DNA of 9,079 nucleotides from Pseudanabaena sp. UBA1465 (GCA_002325645.1 DCSN01000175.1:40944-50022); one strand, 5' to 3'. Counted from the first letter of the stretch, positions 1 to 5,364 are shown. Notes: a model not told the origin generated them from the sequence alone. Made by a program: numbers and translations.

Positions 1-236
1 TGATCGAGTTTTGCTGTAAGTCATTTATTCGGTCAAATCTAGAAGGTGGCTATGTTGCTGGGTGCTTGGAAATATCGGTAGTCACGCAGGAACATACCCT
101 AGATGAAGTTGTCGAAAATCTCATCGAGGCAGTTGGCTTACACCTAGAAGGCGAGAATCCCGAAGACTTCGGCTTAGTTGCAAACCCATCAATTTTTGTC
201 ACCTTTGAGCTACAACCTGAATATGTCAAAGCTTAA
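1..236 (+). CDS. hicB: HicB-family antitoxin, 5' end outside window
   Basis: Reading in the frame that starts at base 3 gives about 77 residues without a stop, ending at TAA 234-236; the start codon lies before the window. The segment GGYVAGCLEISVV followed by a helix rich in E, V and L (TLDEVVENLIEAVGLHLEG) has the HicB pattern: a partly degraded RNase-H-like beta sheet and one long helix. HicB proteins neutralise the HicA mRNA-cleaving toxin and often repress their own operon. The family call is strengthened by what follows: a hicA-like start overlaps the 3' end by 14 bases. Because that hicA is cut short, this antitoxin probably has no active partner here. The downstream position of hicA gives the order antitoxin-toxin, which occurs in cyanobacterial hicBA pairs. 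The DNA-binding domain, if any, cannot be seen. Confidence 0.75.
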   Translation, partial: IEFCCKSFIRSNLEGGYVAGCLEISVVTQEHTLDEVVENLIEAVGLHLEGENPEDFGLVANPSIFVTFELQPEYVKA

Positions 237-270
237 ACGACTCTCTGGTGCAGATGCGATCGCACTATTT
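223..270 (+). pseudogene. hicA: hicA toxin remnant, first 16 codons only
   Basis: ATG 223 opens MSKLKRLSGADAIALF, which matches the typical HicA N-terminus in cyanobacteria (K-x-x-S/G-x-D/E-A-I/V). After codon 16 the similarity stops. HicA normally continues with a segment containing the catalytic histidine in a G-S-H motif of its dsRNA-binding-like fold; none is present. The frame runs on through low-complexity A-rich DNA and antisense of the next gene to TGA 358-360. The break lies at about base 271, directly beside the 3' end of the convergent DUF29 gene. The remnant cannot be an active RNase. Seen in sequence: the N-terminal match and its abrupt end. Inferred: loss of the rest by deletion or by insertion of the DUF29 segment. 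Confidence 0.7.
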
Positions 271-272
271 CC

Positions 273-307
273 AAAAATTAAACCCAAAAATCAAACCCAA
301 AAATCGA
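273..307. repeat. 13-bp tandem repeat at the hicA break
   Basis: The unit AAAAATYAAACCC occurs at 273-285 and 286-298, and its first six bases again from 299. It lies exactly between the end of hicA similarity (270) and the coding end of DUF29 (291), so the second copy overlaps the last DUF29 codons. Short tandem repeats at a junction fit slippage or end-joining during the rearrangement that removed most of hicA. Confidence 0.6.
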
Positions 308-746
308 CATTTAGCATTGTCTCGATATCCTGTCCAAACTGCCATGTATCAGGAAATTGATACCCTTTTTTTGAGTACTCATCTTTGACAGTACCTAAAG
401 CCAAAAACCAAGCATCATTCAAAGCATCATCCCAACAAGTTTTTAAGCTAGGCGTATTTTTGAGTCTTAGGATGATCCGTCTGCGCTGCTCTCTAATCGT
501 ATTTTCCCAACCGTTAAAGCAATCAGGCATATCGACATAGATGCGTTTGAGTAAGTGTGCTAACAAAGTCTCTAACCGATTTTCTAACTCTTGCTTTTCA
601 GAACGTCCCAACGCCTCGATCTCCTCTATCAAGTTCTCAAAGTCCACATGATCAAAGTCTTTAGCTCTTATTTTGGCTACGGTTTCTTGAGTCCAAAGCA
701 AGAAGTCGGACTCGTATAGAGATTTTTGCGTGATTGCTTGAGTCAT
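291..746 (-). CDS. DUF29 family protein
   Basis: The 151-residue product is of normal length for DUF29, an all-helical family with many paralogues in cyanobacteria and no established function. Family features visible are the N-terminal Y-E-x-D-F-x-x-W (residues 11-18), the central acidic helix ENLIEEIEALGRSEK (about 38-52), the L-x-x-L-L-x-H-L-L-K helix (about 59-68), and the W-x-x-T-I-x-x-Q-R-x-x-I motif (about 80-92). The C-terminus ends in W-x-F-G-x-x-I-E and a short tail. The start at ATG 744-746 keeps the full N-terminal motif. There is no signal peptide or membrane segment. The gene converges on the hicA remnant and its stop abuts the break point. DUF29 genes often sit in mobile or repeat-rich cyanobacterial DNA, as here; no role is proposed. 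Confidence 0.88.
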   Translation of the reverse strand: MTQAITQKSLYESDFLLWTQETVAKIRAKDFDHVDFENLIEEIEALGRSEKQELENRLETLLAHLLKRIYVDMPDCFNGWENTIREQRRRIILRLKNTPSLKTCWDDALNDAWFLALGTVKDEYSKKGYQFPDTWQFGQDIETMLNVDFWV

Positions 747-836
747 GGATTCGGCTCTCTAAATTCTGCAATTATTTTGATGATATTGATCAATCTTTCC
801 TTGTTTTAGTATAAAGGTTGGCTCGGTTGGCTCTCA

Positions 837-1151
837 CTACAAGATCGGCACATTAACCGAGTGCTTATTGAAAGCAATTCCAAATAAAAATTCAGGGGCA
901 AAATCTGCTCCGTTTGACCATTCTATAGTCCGACTAGTTACAAACACTTGCTGAAATAGACTTTTATCTTTCAAGGGTTCAAAGATTTCTCCATACAATT
1001 CTTGTTCTAAATCTACAATCCCTTCTATTCCGTTATTAAAAGTGAGCTTTAATTGATAGTTATCTAGATATTCCGCAGAGATAACATGAAGCAATAGCTC
1101 CTTTTTATGGAAGGGGAGCGATTCTGTTAAGAGGTTTTCTTTGACGGGCAT
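837..1151 (-). CDS. DUF2442 domain protein
   Basis: The 104-residue product contains a DUF2442 domain at about residues 20-94: a beta strand (YQLKLTFNNGIEGIVDL), then E-L-x-G-x-I-F-E-P-L-K-D-x-x-L-F-Q-Q-V, and the signature R-T-I-E-W-x-N-G-A-D-F-A-P-E. DUF2442 proteins are small alpha/beta proteins of unknown activity that are frequently encoded directly after a DUF4160 gene; the pair has been regarded as toxin-antitoxin-like, without firm proof known to me. Here the partner survives only as a C-terminal fragment that overlaps the first 47 bases. The first about 19 residues are outside the domain. ATG 1149-1151 has GGAG about 12 bases upstream; a later start near HVISAEYL with a non-ATG codon is possible. 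Confidence 0.82.
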   Translation of the reverse strand: MPVKENLLTESLPFHKKELLLHVISAEYLDNYQLKLTFNNGIEGIVDLEQELYGEIFEPLKDKSLFQQVFVTSRTIEWSNGADFAPEFLFGIAFNKHSVNVPIL

Positions 1152-1242
1152 TTTCCCAGTTCTCCAATAATTCAGATTTGTGCAGATCGAGCCACTCCCA
1201 AATTAAATTTAGTCCTCTTTTATTGATATTAAAAAGGTGCAT
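1105..1242 (-). pseudogene. DUF4160 gene, C-terminal fragment
   Basis: An open frame of 45 codons ends at TAA 1105-1107. It reads INKRGLNLIWEWLDLHKSEL, then LENWENARQRKPLNRIAPLP, which is the usual C-terminal end of DUF4160 proteins: an L-x-x-x-x-E-W-x-x-L-H-x-x-E-L-x-x-N-W helix and a K/R-x-I-x-P-L tail. The normal N-terminal part of about 40-45 residues, with the F-Y-x-x-D-H-x-P-P-H-F-H motif that forms the likely active site, is absent; a stop (1249-1251) lies just upstream. An ATG at 1240-1242 could still start a short peptide. The frame overlaps the DUF2442 start, matching the usual gene order. I infer a 5' deletion that removed the functional part of the first gene of the pair. Confidence 0.72.
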
Positions 1243-1288
1243 TACATTTTATGAACACATCCTACAAGATCGCACTATTTTTACGGTC

Positions 1289-1918
1289 TCACGCTAAAGA
1301 AGGAAAAGGTACTTTGAAGCCATAATGTATCTGTACTGCCGTACCAATGATTCCTATCAGCATTCCCACAATTACTTGGAGGATAGTATGTTTTTTGAGA
1401 ATTAATCTTGAGAGTCCTACTAAGGGAACAATTAAATAAAACGGAAAAACTAAAGAACCAAAACTATAAGTTAAGGCAACTAGAGGACCACTAGCCGCAG
1501 TTGTATGGACACTAACTTTCCACCATGCTGTGATTAAAAGGACGAGAAGAGTATTAGTGGCATAGCACAACATTAATGCTTGAATGATAGTAGGAGCGCT
1601 AACTGCCATCAGTACAAGAAAACCTGCAAGATAGCTGACTATACCCACTATCAACGGCAAAAAGCGTTCTGCTCTTTCGTCAGTGTTGATCCAATCTCTT
1701 TGTGTGTAGATAAATAGTATGGGTACTATAGATGAAAAGAAAGTCGCTGTTACAACTAAGAGTAGTTTTGCCTGTGGGGACACATTACTAGTAATAATCA
1801 GTAAGAGAAAGGCTGCTGATGAAAGTGTCATAGGATGCAAAATAGCAGATACTAGTTTTGCCCCTTTATGTAGATAGCTATCTTGCCTTACATCAAGATC
1901 TAAGTTTGTATTGGTCAT
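1289..1918 (-). CDS. PAP2-like integral membrane phosphatase
   Basis: The 209-residue protein is mostly hydrophobic, with about six membrane segments (roughly 22-43, 50-70, 88-109, 112-132, 145-168, 179-197). Three spaced motifs resemble the PAP2 (phosphatidic acid phosphatase type 2) signature: R82/R85 in DERAERFLP in the loop before segment 3, K-V-S-V-H138-T-T-A-A-S-G in place of P-S-G-H, and S170-R171-x5-H177 with x3-Q181. The usual last aspartate of S-R-x5-H-x3-D is glutamine here, so activity may differ. PAP2 enzymes remove phosphate from lipid or polyprenyl phosphates at the membrane. ATG 1916-1918 is preceded by GGAAGG. The gene lies 174 bp downstream of the radical SAM gene on the same strand, so co-transcription is possible; a 6-bp hairpin (2092-2108) at the end of that gene is a weak terminator at most. 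Confidence 0.65.
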   Translation of the reverse strand: MTNTNLDLDVRQDSYLHKGAKLVSAILHPMTLSSAAFLLLIITSNVSPQAKLLLVVTATFFSSIVPILFIYTQRDWINTDERAERFLPLIVGIVSYLAGFLVLMAVSAPTIIQALMLCYATNTLLVLLITAWWKVSVHTTAASGPLVALTYSFGSLVFPFYLIVPLVGLSRLILKKHTILQVIVGMLIGIIGTAVQIHYGFKVPFPSLA

Positions 1919-2092
1919 TTTTTGTACCTTCCAGTAAAAATTTAACGCATAATTAGAACGTCTTCAAAGCAACAGAGAGCAGAAACACAAAAAAAAGAAA
2001 ACATTTCCAAGATGTAAACATAATCACGTCTATCCGAAGCTTTTGGTGTATTTCCGATCTTTTGAACTGAATTTAAAGACTTAACAAAACAT

Positions 2093-3547
2093 CTACGTTG
2101 ATCGTAGAAGTTCAAGATTTGACATAGTAGAACTTTGCGTTGGCAAAGAATCTAGCTGACTTCTATTCTTCAAAATCAAGAACAAAGCATTTATGAGACT
2201 TTCTCTTAGATACGGATTGGGGTTATTCAATATCTGGAAGAAGTTCTTGGGATTGAAATTGTACTCAAATGTAAATTTCTTGACTGTATTCCTTAACTCG
2301 TTTGGAGTCATGTACTTTAGTTGCATAATTGTGTGTCTATAATCCCACTTACTAAGGTCTTTCTCGACTATATCTTCTGAAGTGATTCGAGATCCTAAAG
2401 TCGTAAATGGGAAAGGAGTCGCGTAGTAAAAGTGGAGTAAGTCGGGAGACCATTCTTTCAGCCTTTCAAAGGTTAATTGTAGCCGTTCAGGTGTTTCATC
2501 AGGGAACCCGACAATAGTTTGAACAATGCTTAAGATACCATTATCTCTAAGCAACTGAATTGCACGAGCATTGTGATTCACTGTTGTCTTTTTATTGACC
2601 TCCTCAAGACGATCTTGCGTAACTGCCTCAACTCCAAGGTCAATCGTTACAACACCCGCTTCTCGATAAAGTTGTAATTGCTTTTGATCCCTAACAATAT
2701 CTGTAACTCGAAGATTCATGATCATGTGAATGTCAAGATGTCTAGCCTTAATTTCGTCAAACAGTCCGTACCACGTTTCTGGTAATGTTTGGGGATTCTC
2801 ATCGGCAAAAAAGAAATAGGTAACTCCATATTTATACCGAAGCATCTCCAAATCGTCAACAAACTTAGAAATACTTCTATGCCGCCATTCCACCCAAAAA
2901 TCCCACTGCCCACAGAATGTGCAGGTAAATGGACAGCCTCTAGAAAACTGGACAACTGCTCCCAACTCTCCTGTCATCGGAACTCGATACTTTGACCAAT
3001 CCTCAATTAGCTCCCATCCAACTCGATAAACATCTAGATCGGGAATTTTTGAAGCTTTTTCATTGACTATAACCTGTCCATTTTTACGCCAAACCAAACT
3101 TTTTACCTTGCCCAAATCTCCTTTCTCTGACAAACATTTGACTAAATCGACTGCAAACTGCTCGCCTTCACCTCTTCCAATAAAATCTAAATCTGGACAG
3201 TCTCTCATCATCGTCTCGTACTCATACGAGGCATGAACTCCTCCAGTGACAATGTAAACATTCTGGTTAATCGCCTTAACACCTCTCATTACAGAAAGAA
3301 CAAGCGGAGAAGCCGCCGTTGTAGCCATTGCACTGATAAAGACAATTTCAAACTTTTGATCAAGAATTGCGGCAATAGTTTCGTTGAGATCTAAATCATC
3401 ATTTTGGGCATCAATGATAGCTACATCTGTAAACCCCTCATCAACCAGTGGTCCACCAAGAGCCAAAAGGTGGAGAGGAGTCATGTAACCCATTAACGTT
3501 TCCGGTCCCTCAGATCGAAAATTGACATTAATCAAACCAATCTTCAT
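2093..3547 (-). CDS. B12-binding radical SAM enzyme, BchE-like
   Basis: The 484-residue protein has two recognisable parts. Residues 1-140 form a cobalamin-binding-type Rossmann fold (MKIGLINVNF, F-T-D-V-A-I-I-D-A, T-G-G-V-H-A-S-Y near 101-108, G-R-G-E-G-E-Q near 124-130). Residues about 195-400 hold the radical SAM core with the C205-x3-C209-x2-C212 cluster motif in RGCPFTCTFCGQWDFW. The sequence around the cysteines, F-A-D-E-N-P (247-252), L-R-V-T-D-I-x-R-D, Y-R-E-A-G-x-V-x-x-x-L-G-x-E-A, and T-P-F-P-F follow BchE, the oxygen-independent Mg-protoporphyrin monomethyl ester cyclase, closely. It is shorter than BchE (about 550 residues) and has its own C-terminal tail, so the substrate may differ. 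Start chosen at ATG 3545-3547 because AAGGGG lies 8 bases upstream; an in-frame TTG at 3571 lacks such a site. The cytoplasm is the likely location. Confidence 0.83.
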   Translation of the reverse strand: MKIGLINVNFRSEGPETLMGYMTPLHLLALGGPLVDEGFTDVAIIDAQNDDLDLNETIAAILDQKFEIVFISAMATTAASPLVLSVMRGVKAINQNVYIVTGGVHASYEYETMMRDCPDLDFIGRGEGEQFAVDLVKCLSEKGDLGKVKSLVWRKNGQVIVNEKASKIPDLDVYRVGWELIEDWSKYRVPMTGELGAVVQFSRGCPFTCTFCGQWDFWVEWRHRSISKFVDDLEMLRYKYGVTYFFFADENPQTLPETWYGLFDEIKARHLDIHMIMNLRVTDIVRDQKQLQLYREAGVVTIDLGVEAVTQDRLEEVNKKTTVNHNARAIQLLRDNGILSIVQTIVGFPDETPERLQLTFERLKEWSPDLLHFYYATPFPFTTLGSRITSEDIVEKDLSKWDYRHTIMQLKYMTPNELRNTVKKFTFEYNFNPKNFFQILNNPNPYLRESLINALFLILKNRSQLDSLPTQSSTMSNLELLRST

Positions 3548-3555
3548 AGTTGCTA

Positions 3556-3561
3556 CCCCTT
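3556..3561 (-). promoter_or_regulatory. Ribosome binding site of the radical SAM gene
   Basis: AAGGGG on the minus strand sits 8 bases before ATG 3547. It lies inside the extended frame from TTG 3571, which decides in favour of the shorter protein. Confidence 0.6.
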
Positions 3562-3624
3562 GTGACAACAATTGATTATAGCCAGTCCAGCTATGTATTA
3601 GACAGAAATTTTCTATAGAGTCAG

Positions 3625-3652
3625 ACTATAGGATATATAGGTTGAAAGTCAA
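3625..3652 (-). promoter_or_regulatory. Candidate sigma-70-type promoter, radical SAM gene
   Basis: On the minus strand TTGACT (3647-3652) and TATAGT (3625-3630) are separated by 16 bases. Transcription would start near 3618, leaving a leader of about 70 bases. A second candidate -10 box, TATAAT at 3575-3580, lies nearer the gene but has no good -35 box. Prediction from sequence only. Confidence 0.4.
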
Positions 3653-3685
3653 GCTTTTGCCTAATTAGCTTATATAAGCAGAAAC

Positions 3686-3778
3686 TCTCTGCCTAATCTC
3701 CCATCTTGGGATGGTTATATAAAATTCTCTGCCTAATCTCCCATCTTGGGATGGTTATATAAAATTCGCTGCCTAATC
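3686..3778. repeat. 40-bp tandem repeat with internal hairpin
   Basis: Two identical 40-bp units occupy 3686-3725 and 3726-3765; a third partial copy of 13 bases with one change runs to 3778. Each full unit contains the inverted repeat TCCCATCTTGGGA (stem TCCCA/TGGGA), and a shifted 5-bp pairing CCATC/GATGG is also possible. The unit ends in an AT-rich tail TTATATAAAAT. A 12-bp perfect palindrome, GCTTATATAAGC, stands just before the array at 3668-3679. The array starts about 140 bases upstream of the radical SAM ATG and ends at the stop of the permease remnant. No spacers separate the units, so this is not CRISPR. Confidence 0.85.
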
Positions 3779-3942
3779 ACCTAAATTTCTGAGTCAATCC
3801 CTCACCCATCAGCGATAAACCGATCGTCATAAAAGTAATCGCCATAACTGCCTAAAAATCCTAAACCAGCGATCATGAAAATTCTGGATAAACTTGCGAT
3901 CACATTGGGAGAGAGATGTTTAATTAAGATTATTTTCGTGTC
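3777..3942 (-). pseudogene. Degraded C-terminal copy of the DppC-type permease
   Basis: This stretch is related to the 3' part of the permease gene at 5779-6627. On the minus strand one frame reads DTKIILIKHLSPNVIASL, then FMIAGLGFLG, matching residues about 180-219 of the intact protein with a deletion of around ten residues. A second frame reads AITFMTIGLSLMGEGLTQKF with a stop at 3777-3779, matching residues about 257-275. Between the two a segment of about 35 residues is missing and the frame shifts, so it cannot make a permease. At DNA level 3781-3844 aligns directly with 5801-5864. It shows that at least part of the permease gene was once duplicated or that a second permease gene decayed here. 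Confidence 0.8.
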
Positions 3943-3944
3943 AC

Positions 3945-4050
3945 CATGGATTTACAGTTTCCACATTGCAATTAATTTATTAACAAGCACTTGCAATTGT
4001 TTCGTAGGCTCCCCAAGATTAGGCAATTGATAACCATGTATAAAGCGATC
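3945..4050. repeat. Left direct repeat flanking the RelE module
   Basis: Bases 3945-4050 match 4627-4732 in the same orientation with a constant offset of 682, at roughly 90 % identity by eye; differences cluster in the first 15 bases. The segment begins with CATG in both copies and extends through GCGATC/CCGATC. The toxin-antitoxin module lies between the copies. Confidence 0.85.
3952..4050 (-). pseudogene. 3'-end copy of the REase/HEPN gene
   Basis: The minus strand encodes DRFIHGYQLPNLGEPTKQLQ followed by VLVNKLIAMWKL and TAA (3952-3954). This equals the last 32 residues of the gene at 4634-5323 with a few substitutions and an unbroken frame. The copy starts exactly where the RelE toxin gene ends (4049-4051) and has no 5' part, so it is not a gene. 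The I-H-G of the HEPN-like motif is included but its upstream arginine is not. Confidence 0.85.
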
Positions 4051-4318
4051 AGGGAAAATTCTTGTAAAATCCCTCACGACTTTCTATTTTGAGGATTTCA
4101 ATAACTTCTCCATCCCAAAAAATCCCAATACGATAGCTGTAATCGAATTTAATGCGATAGTATCCCGAAAACCCTTTTAGTGGCTCAAGATCTGGAATTT
4201 CGGACAGTGTTTGAGAAGTACCAATTGCTTCAATACATTTTCTAACTTTTGTAAGAACTTTGCGATCATTGATTTTGTCTAAATCTTTTTTGAAGCGTTT
4301 GGCAATTTGATATTTCAT
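4049..4318 (-). CDS. RelE/ParE-family toxin
   Basis: The 89-residue protein has the RelE/ParE layout: N-terminal helices with K-R-F-K-K-D-L-D-K-I (7-16), a helix ending in G, then L-x-P-L-K-G-F-S-G-Y-Y-R-I-K-F (about 45-59), the strand Y-R-I-G-I-F-W (62-68), E-V-I-E-I-L-K-I (71-78) and the ending R-E-G-F-Y-K-N-F-P. Toxins of this superfamily either cut mRNA at the ribosome (RelE) or inhibit gyrase (ParE); the basic and tyrosine residues near the C-terminus leave mRNA cleavage possible but do not settle it. The start ATG 4316-4318 overlaps the stop of the upstream gene as ATGA, typical for translational coupling to an antitoxin. Its stop lies at the edge of the left direct repeat, so its last codons are at a recombination junction; the length is still normal. 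Confidence 0.88.
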   Translation of the reverse strand: MKYQIAKRFKKDLDKINDRKVLTKVRKCIEAIGTSQTLSEIPDLEPLKGFSGYYRIKFDYSYRIGIFWDGEVIEILKIESREGFYKNFP

Positions 4319-4542
4319 TGAGGCAAACTCTCCAAGAGAGATTGAGACTCTAATTCAGATAAAAACCCTTCTTTGCGGGAATTCTCACAAGCTAAATACA
4401 GGATAGAGTCTTCTAATTCAGAGGAATTATTTTGAAATAAAAGTTGTAGAAAGCCTTGACGGATTTCTAGTGGTAAGGTTTGAAATAGGCTATAAAAACC
4501 TGTGCTAGTTAGCAAAGATTCTGTGATTTGTGCTTGACTCAC
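4315..4542 (-). CDS. Putative antitoxin partner of RelE toxin
   Basis: A 75-residue acidic protein (many E, S, L and Q), predicted mostly helical, is encoded directly upstream of the RelE-type toxin and overlaps it by four bases. This position and size are those of an antitoxin. I do not recognise a ribbon-helix-helix, Phd/YefM, HTH or AbrB DNA-binding motif; residues 18-36 (YSLFQTLPLEIRQGFLQLL) form an amphipathic stretch and residues 40-60 are acidic. The start is GTG 4540-4542, with AAAGGA about 11 bases upstream. The role as antitoxin is inferred from context only. Confidence 0.7.
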   Translation of the reverse strand: MSQAQITESLLTSTGFYSLFQTLPLEIRQGFLQLLFQNNSSELEDSILYLACENSRKEGFLSELESQSLLESLPQ

Positions 4543-4626
4543 GGCTGTTTGTTTCCTTTTCTACACAGTCTATATTTAAATTATATCGCCATCAAGCTTT
4601 CTAAAAAAATCAGCGATCGCATTACA

Positions 4627-4732
4627 CATGATTTTATATCTTCCACATTGCAATTAATTTATTAACAAGCACTCGCAATTGTTTTGTAGGTTCCTCAAGA
4701 TTAGGCAATTGATAACCATGTATAAGCCGATC
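4627..4732. repeat. Right direct repeat flanking the RelE module
   Basis: This is the second copy of the 106-bp segment at 3945-4050. It forms the 3' end (last 32 codons, stop and a few following bases) of the intact nuclease/HEPN gene. Recombination between the two copies would excise 682 bp carrying both toxin and antitoxin while restoring a complete nuclease gene. Confidence 0.85.
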
Positions 4733-5323
4733 GCGTACAGTTTGAATTACTCTCACCTGATCAAACTGCTCCATCGAAAGCTCACCTTGAGAATATAAAT
4801 GATTAATTAAAGAGTTAGCAGGAAAGCGTTCTATTGGAATTGCAACTTGCTTAGCTTGACGACGCATAGCAGCTTCCAAAATCCCCCATAAATACCGAAA
4901 AGCAACTTCCACTTCTCCCATCGCTAAAAATCTTTGAGCCTGTTCTTGGCGTTGTAACATTTGTTCCCAAGTCAGCAATTCACTATCATCTTGGGGATTG
5001 TCTGAAGAGATATCTTCTCCAGTGATCAGTAAAAATCGCCAACCATGATGCTGAGCAACTATTTCGGCAATCTCTCGATAGCGATCAACAGAGATTTTAG
5101 CAATTGAATTTTTAAGTTCTATTATGTAACCTTCATCCAATCCCTTTCTCGCAATCAGATCTGGACAATAATTTCCCAAGTCAAAAGGAATCAAGGATTT
5201 AGACGGCTCGATTACAACTTCAAATCCTTGCAATCTATATTTTTCCGCAATTCCTTGCAATCTATTTTTTTCTAAAACTTTAGTGTCTAAACCTTTTTTA
5301 GCTAATTGAGAATTAACAGTCAT
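4634..5323 (-). CDS. PD-(D/E)XK nuclease-like domain fused to HEPN-like domain
   Basis: The 229-residue protein appears to have two domains. Residues 15-105 look like a restriction-endonuclease fold: a helix with E27, strand FEVVIEP, then P54-D55-L-I-A followed by Y-I-I-E69-L-K71, the D...E-x-K core, and later the strand WRFLLITGED. Residues about 125-229 are helical and contain R197-D-R-L-I-H202-G, an R-x4-H motif as in HEPN RNases. The start is ATG 5321-5323 with AGAGGA six bases upstream; an in-frame GTG at 5347 has no such site. Both domain types are common in defence and toxin proteins; whether either is active is unknown. The N-terminal part may belong to the archaeal Holliday-junction-resolvase-like REase families. 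The gene lies 41 bp after DUF6887 and 91 bp before the RelE module. A copy of its 3' end lies at 3952-4050. Confidence 0.65.
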   Translation of the reverse strand: MTVNSQLAKKGLDTKVLEKNRLQGIAEKYRLQGFEVVIEPSKSLIPFDLGNYCPDLIARKGLDEGYIIELKNSIAKISVDRYREIAEIVAQHHGWRFLLITGEDISSDNPQDDSELLTWEQMLQRQEQAQRFLAMGEVEVAFRYLWGILEAAMRRQAKQVAIPIERFPANSLINHLYSQGELSMEQFDQVRVIQTVRDRLIHGYQLPNLEEPTKQLRVLVNKLIAMWKI

Positions 5324-5329
5324 AAGTAG

Positions 5330-5335
5330 TCCTCT
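5330..5335 (-). promoter_or_regulatory. Ribosome binding site of the REase/HEPN gene
   Basis: AGAGGA on the minus strand, six bases before ATG 5323, supports this start over GTG 5347. Confidence 0.55.
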
Positions 5336-5364
5336 AAATAATCGCACTACAAGATCGCCGATCG

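Noticed and set aside
178..360. Separate 60-residue gene on the plus strand
   Set aside because: Only the segment from ATG 223 to base 270 has meaning, as hicA remnant; the rest is A-rich junction and antisense of DUF29.
2722..2995. Open frames on both strands within the radical SAM gene
   Set aside because: Both lie within the conserved radical SAM core in other frames and have no recognisable content.
3548..3571. Start of the radical SAM protein at TTG 3571
   Set aside because: It lacks a ribosome site and would place the good AAGGGG site of ATG 3547 inside the gene; BchE-type proteins begin at the M-K-I strand.
3686..3778. Possible CRISPR array
   Set aside because: The 40-bp units are adjacent without spacers, only two are complete, and no cas gene is near.
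5324..5347. Start of the nuclease/HEPN protein at GTG 5347
   Set aside because: AGAGGA fits ATG 5323 with normal spacing; nothing suitable precedes the GTG.
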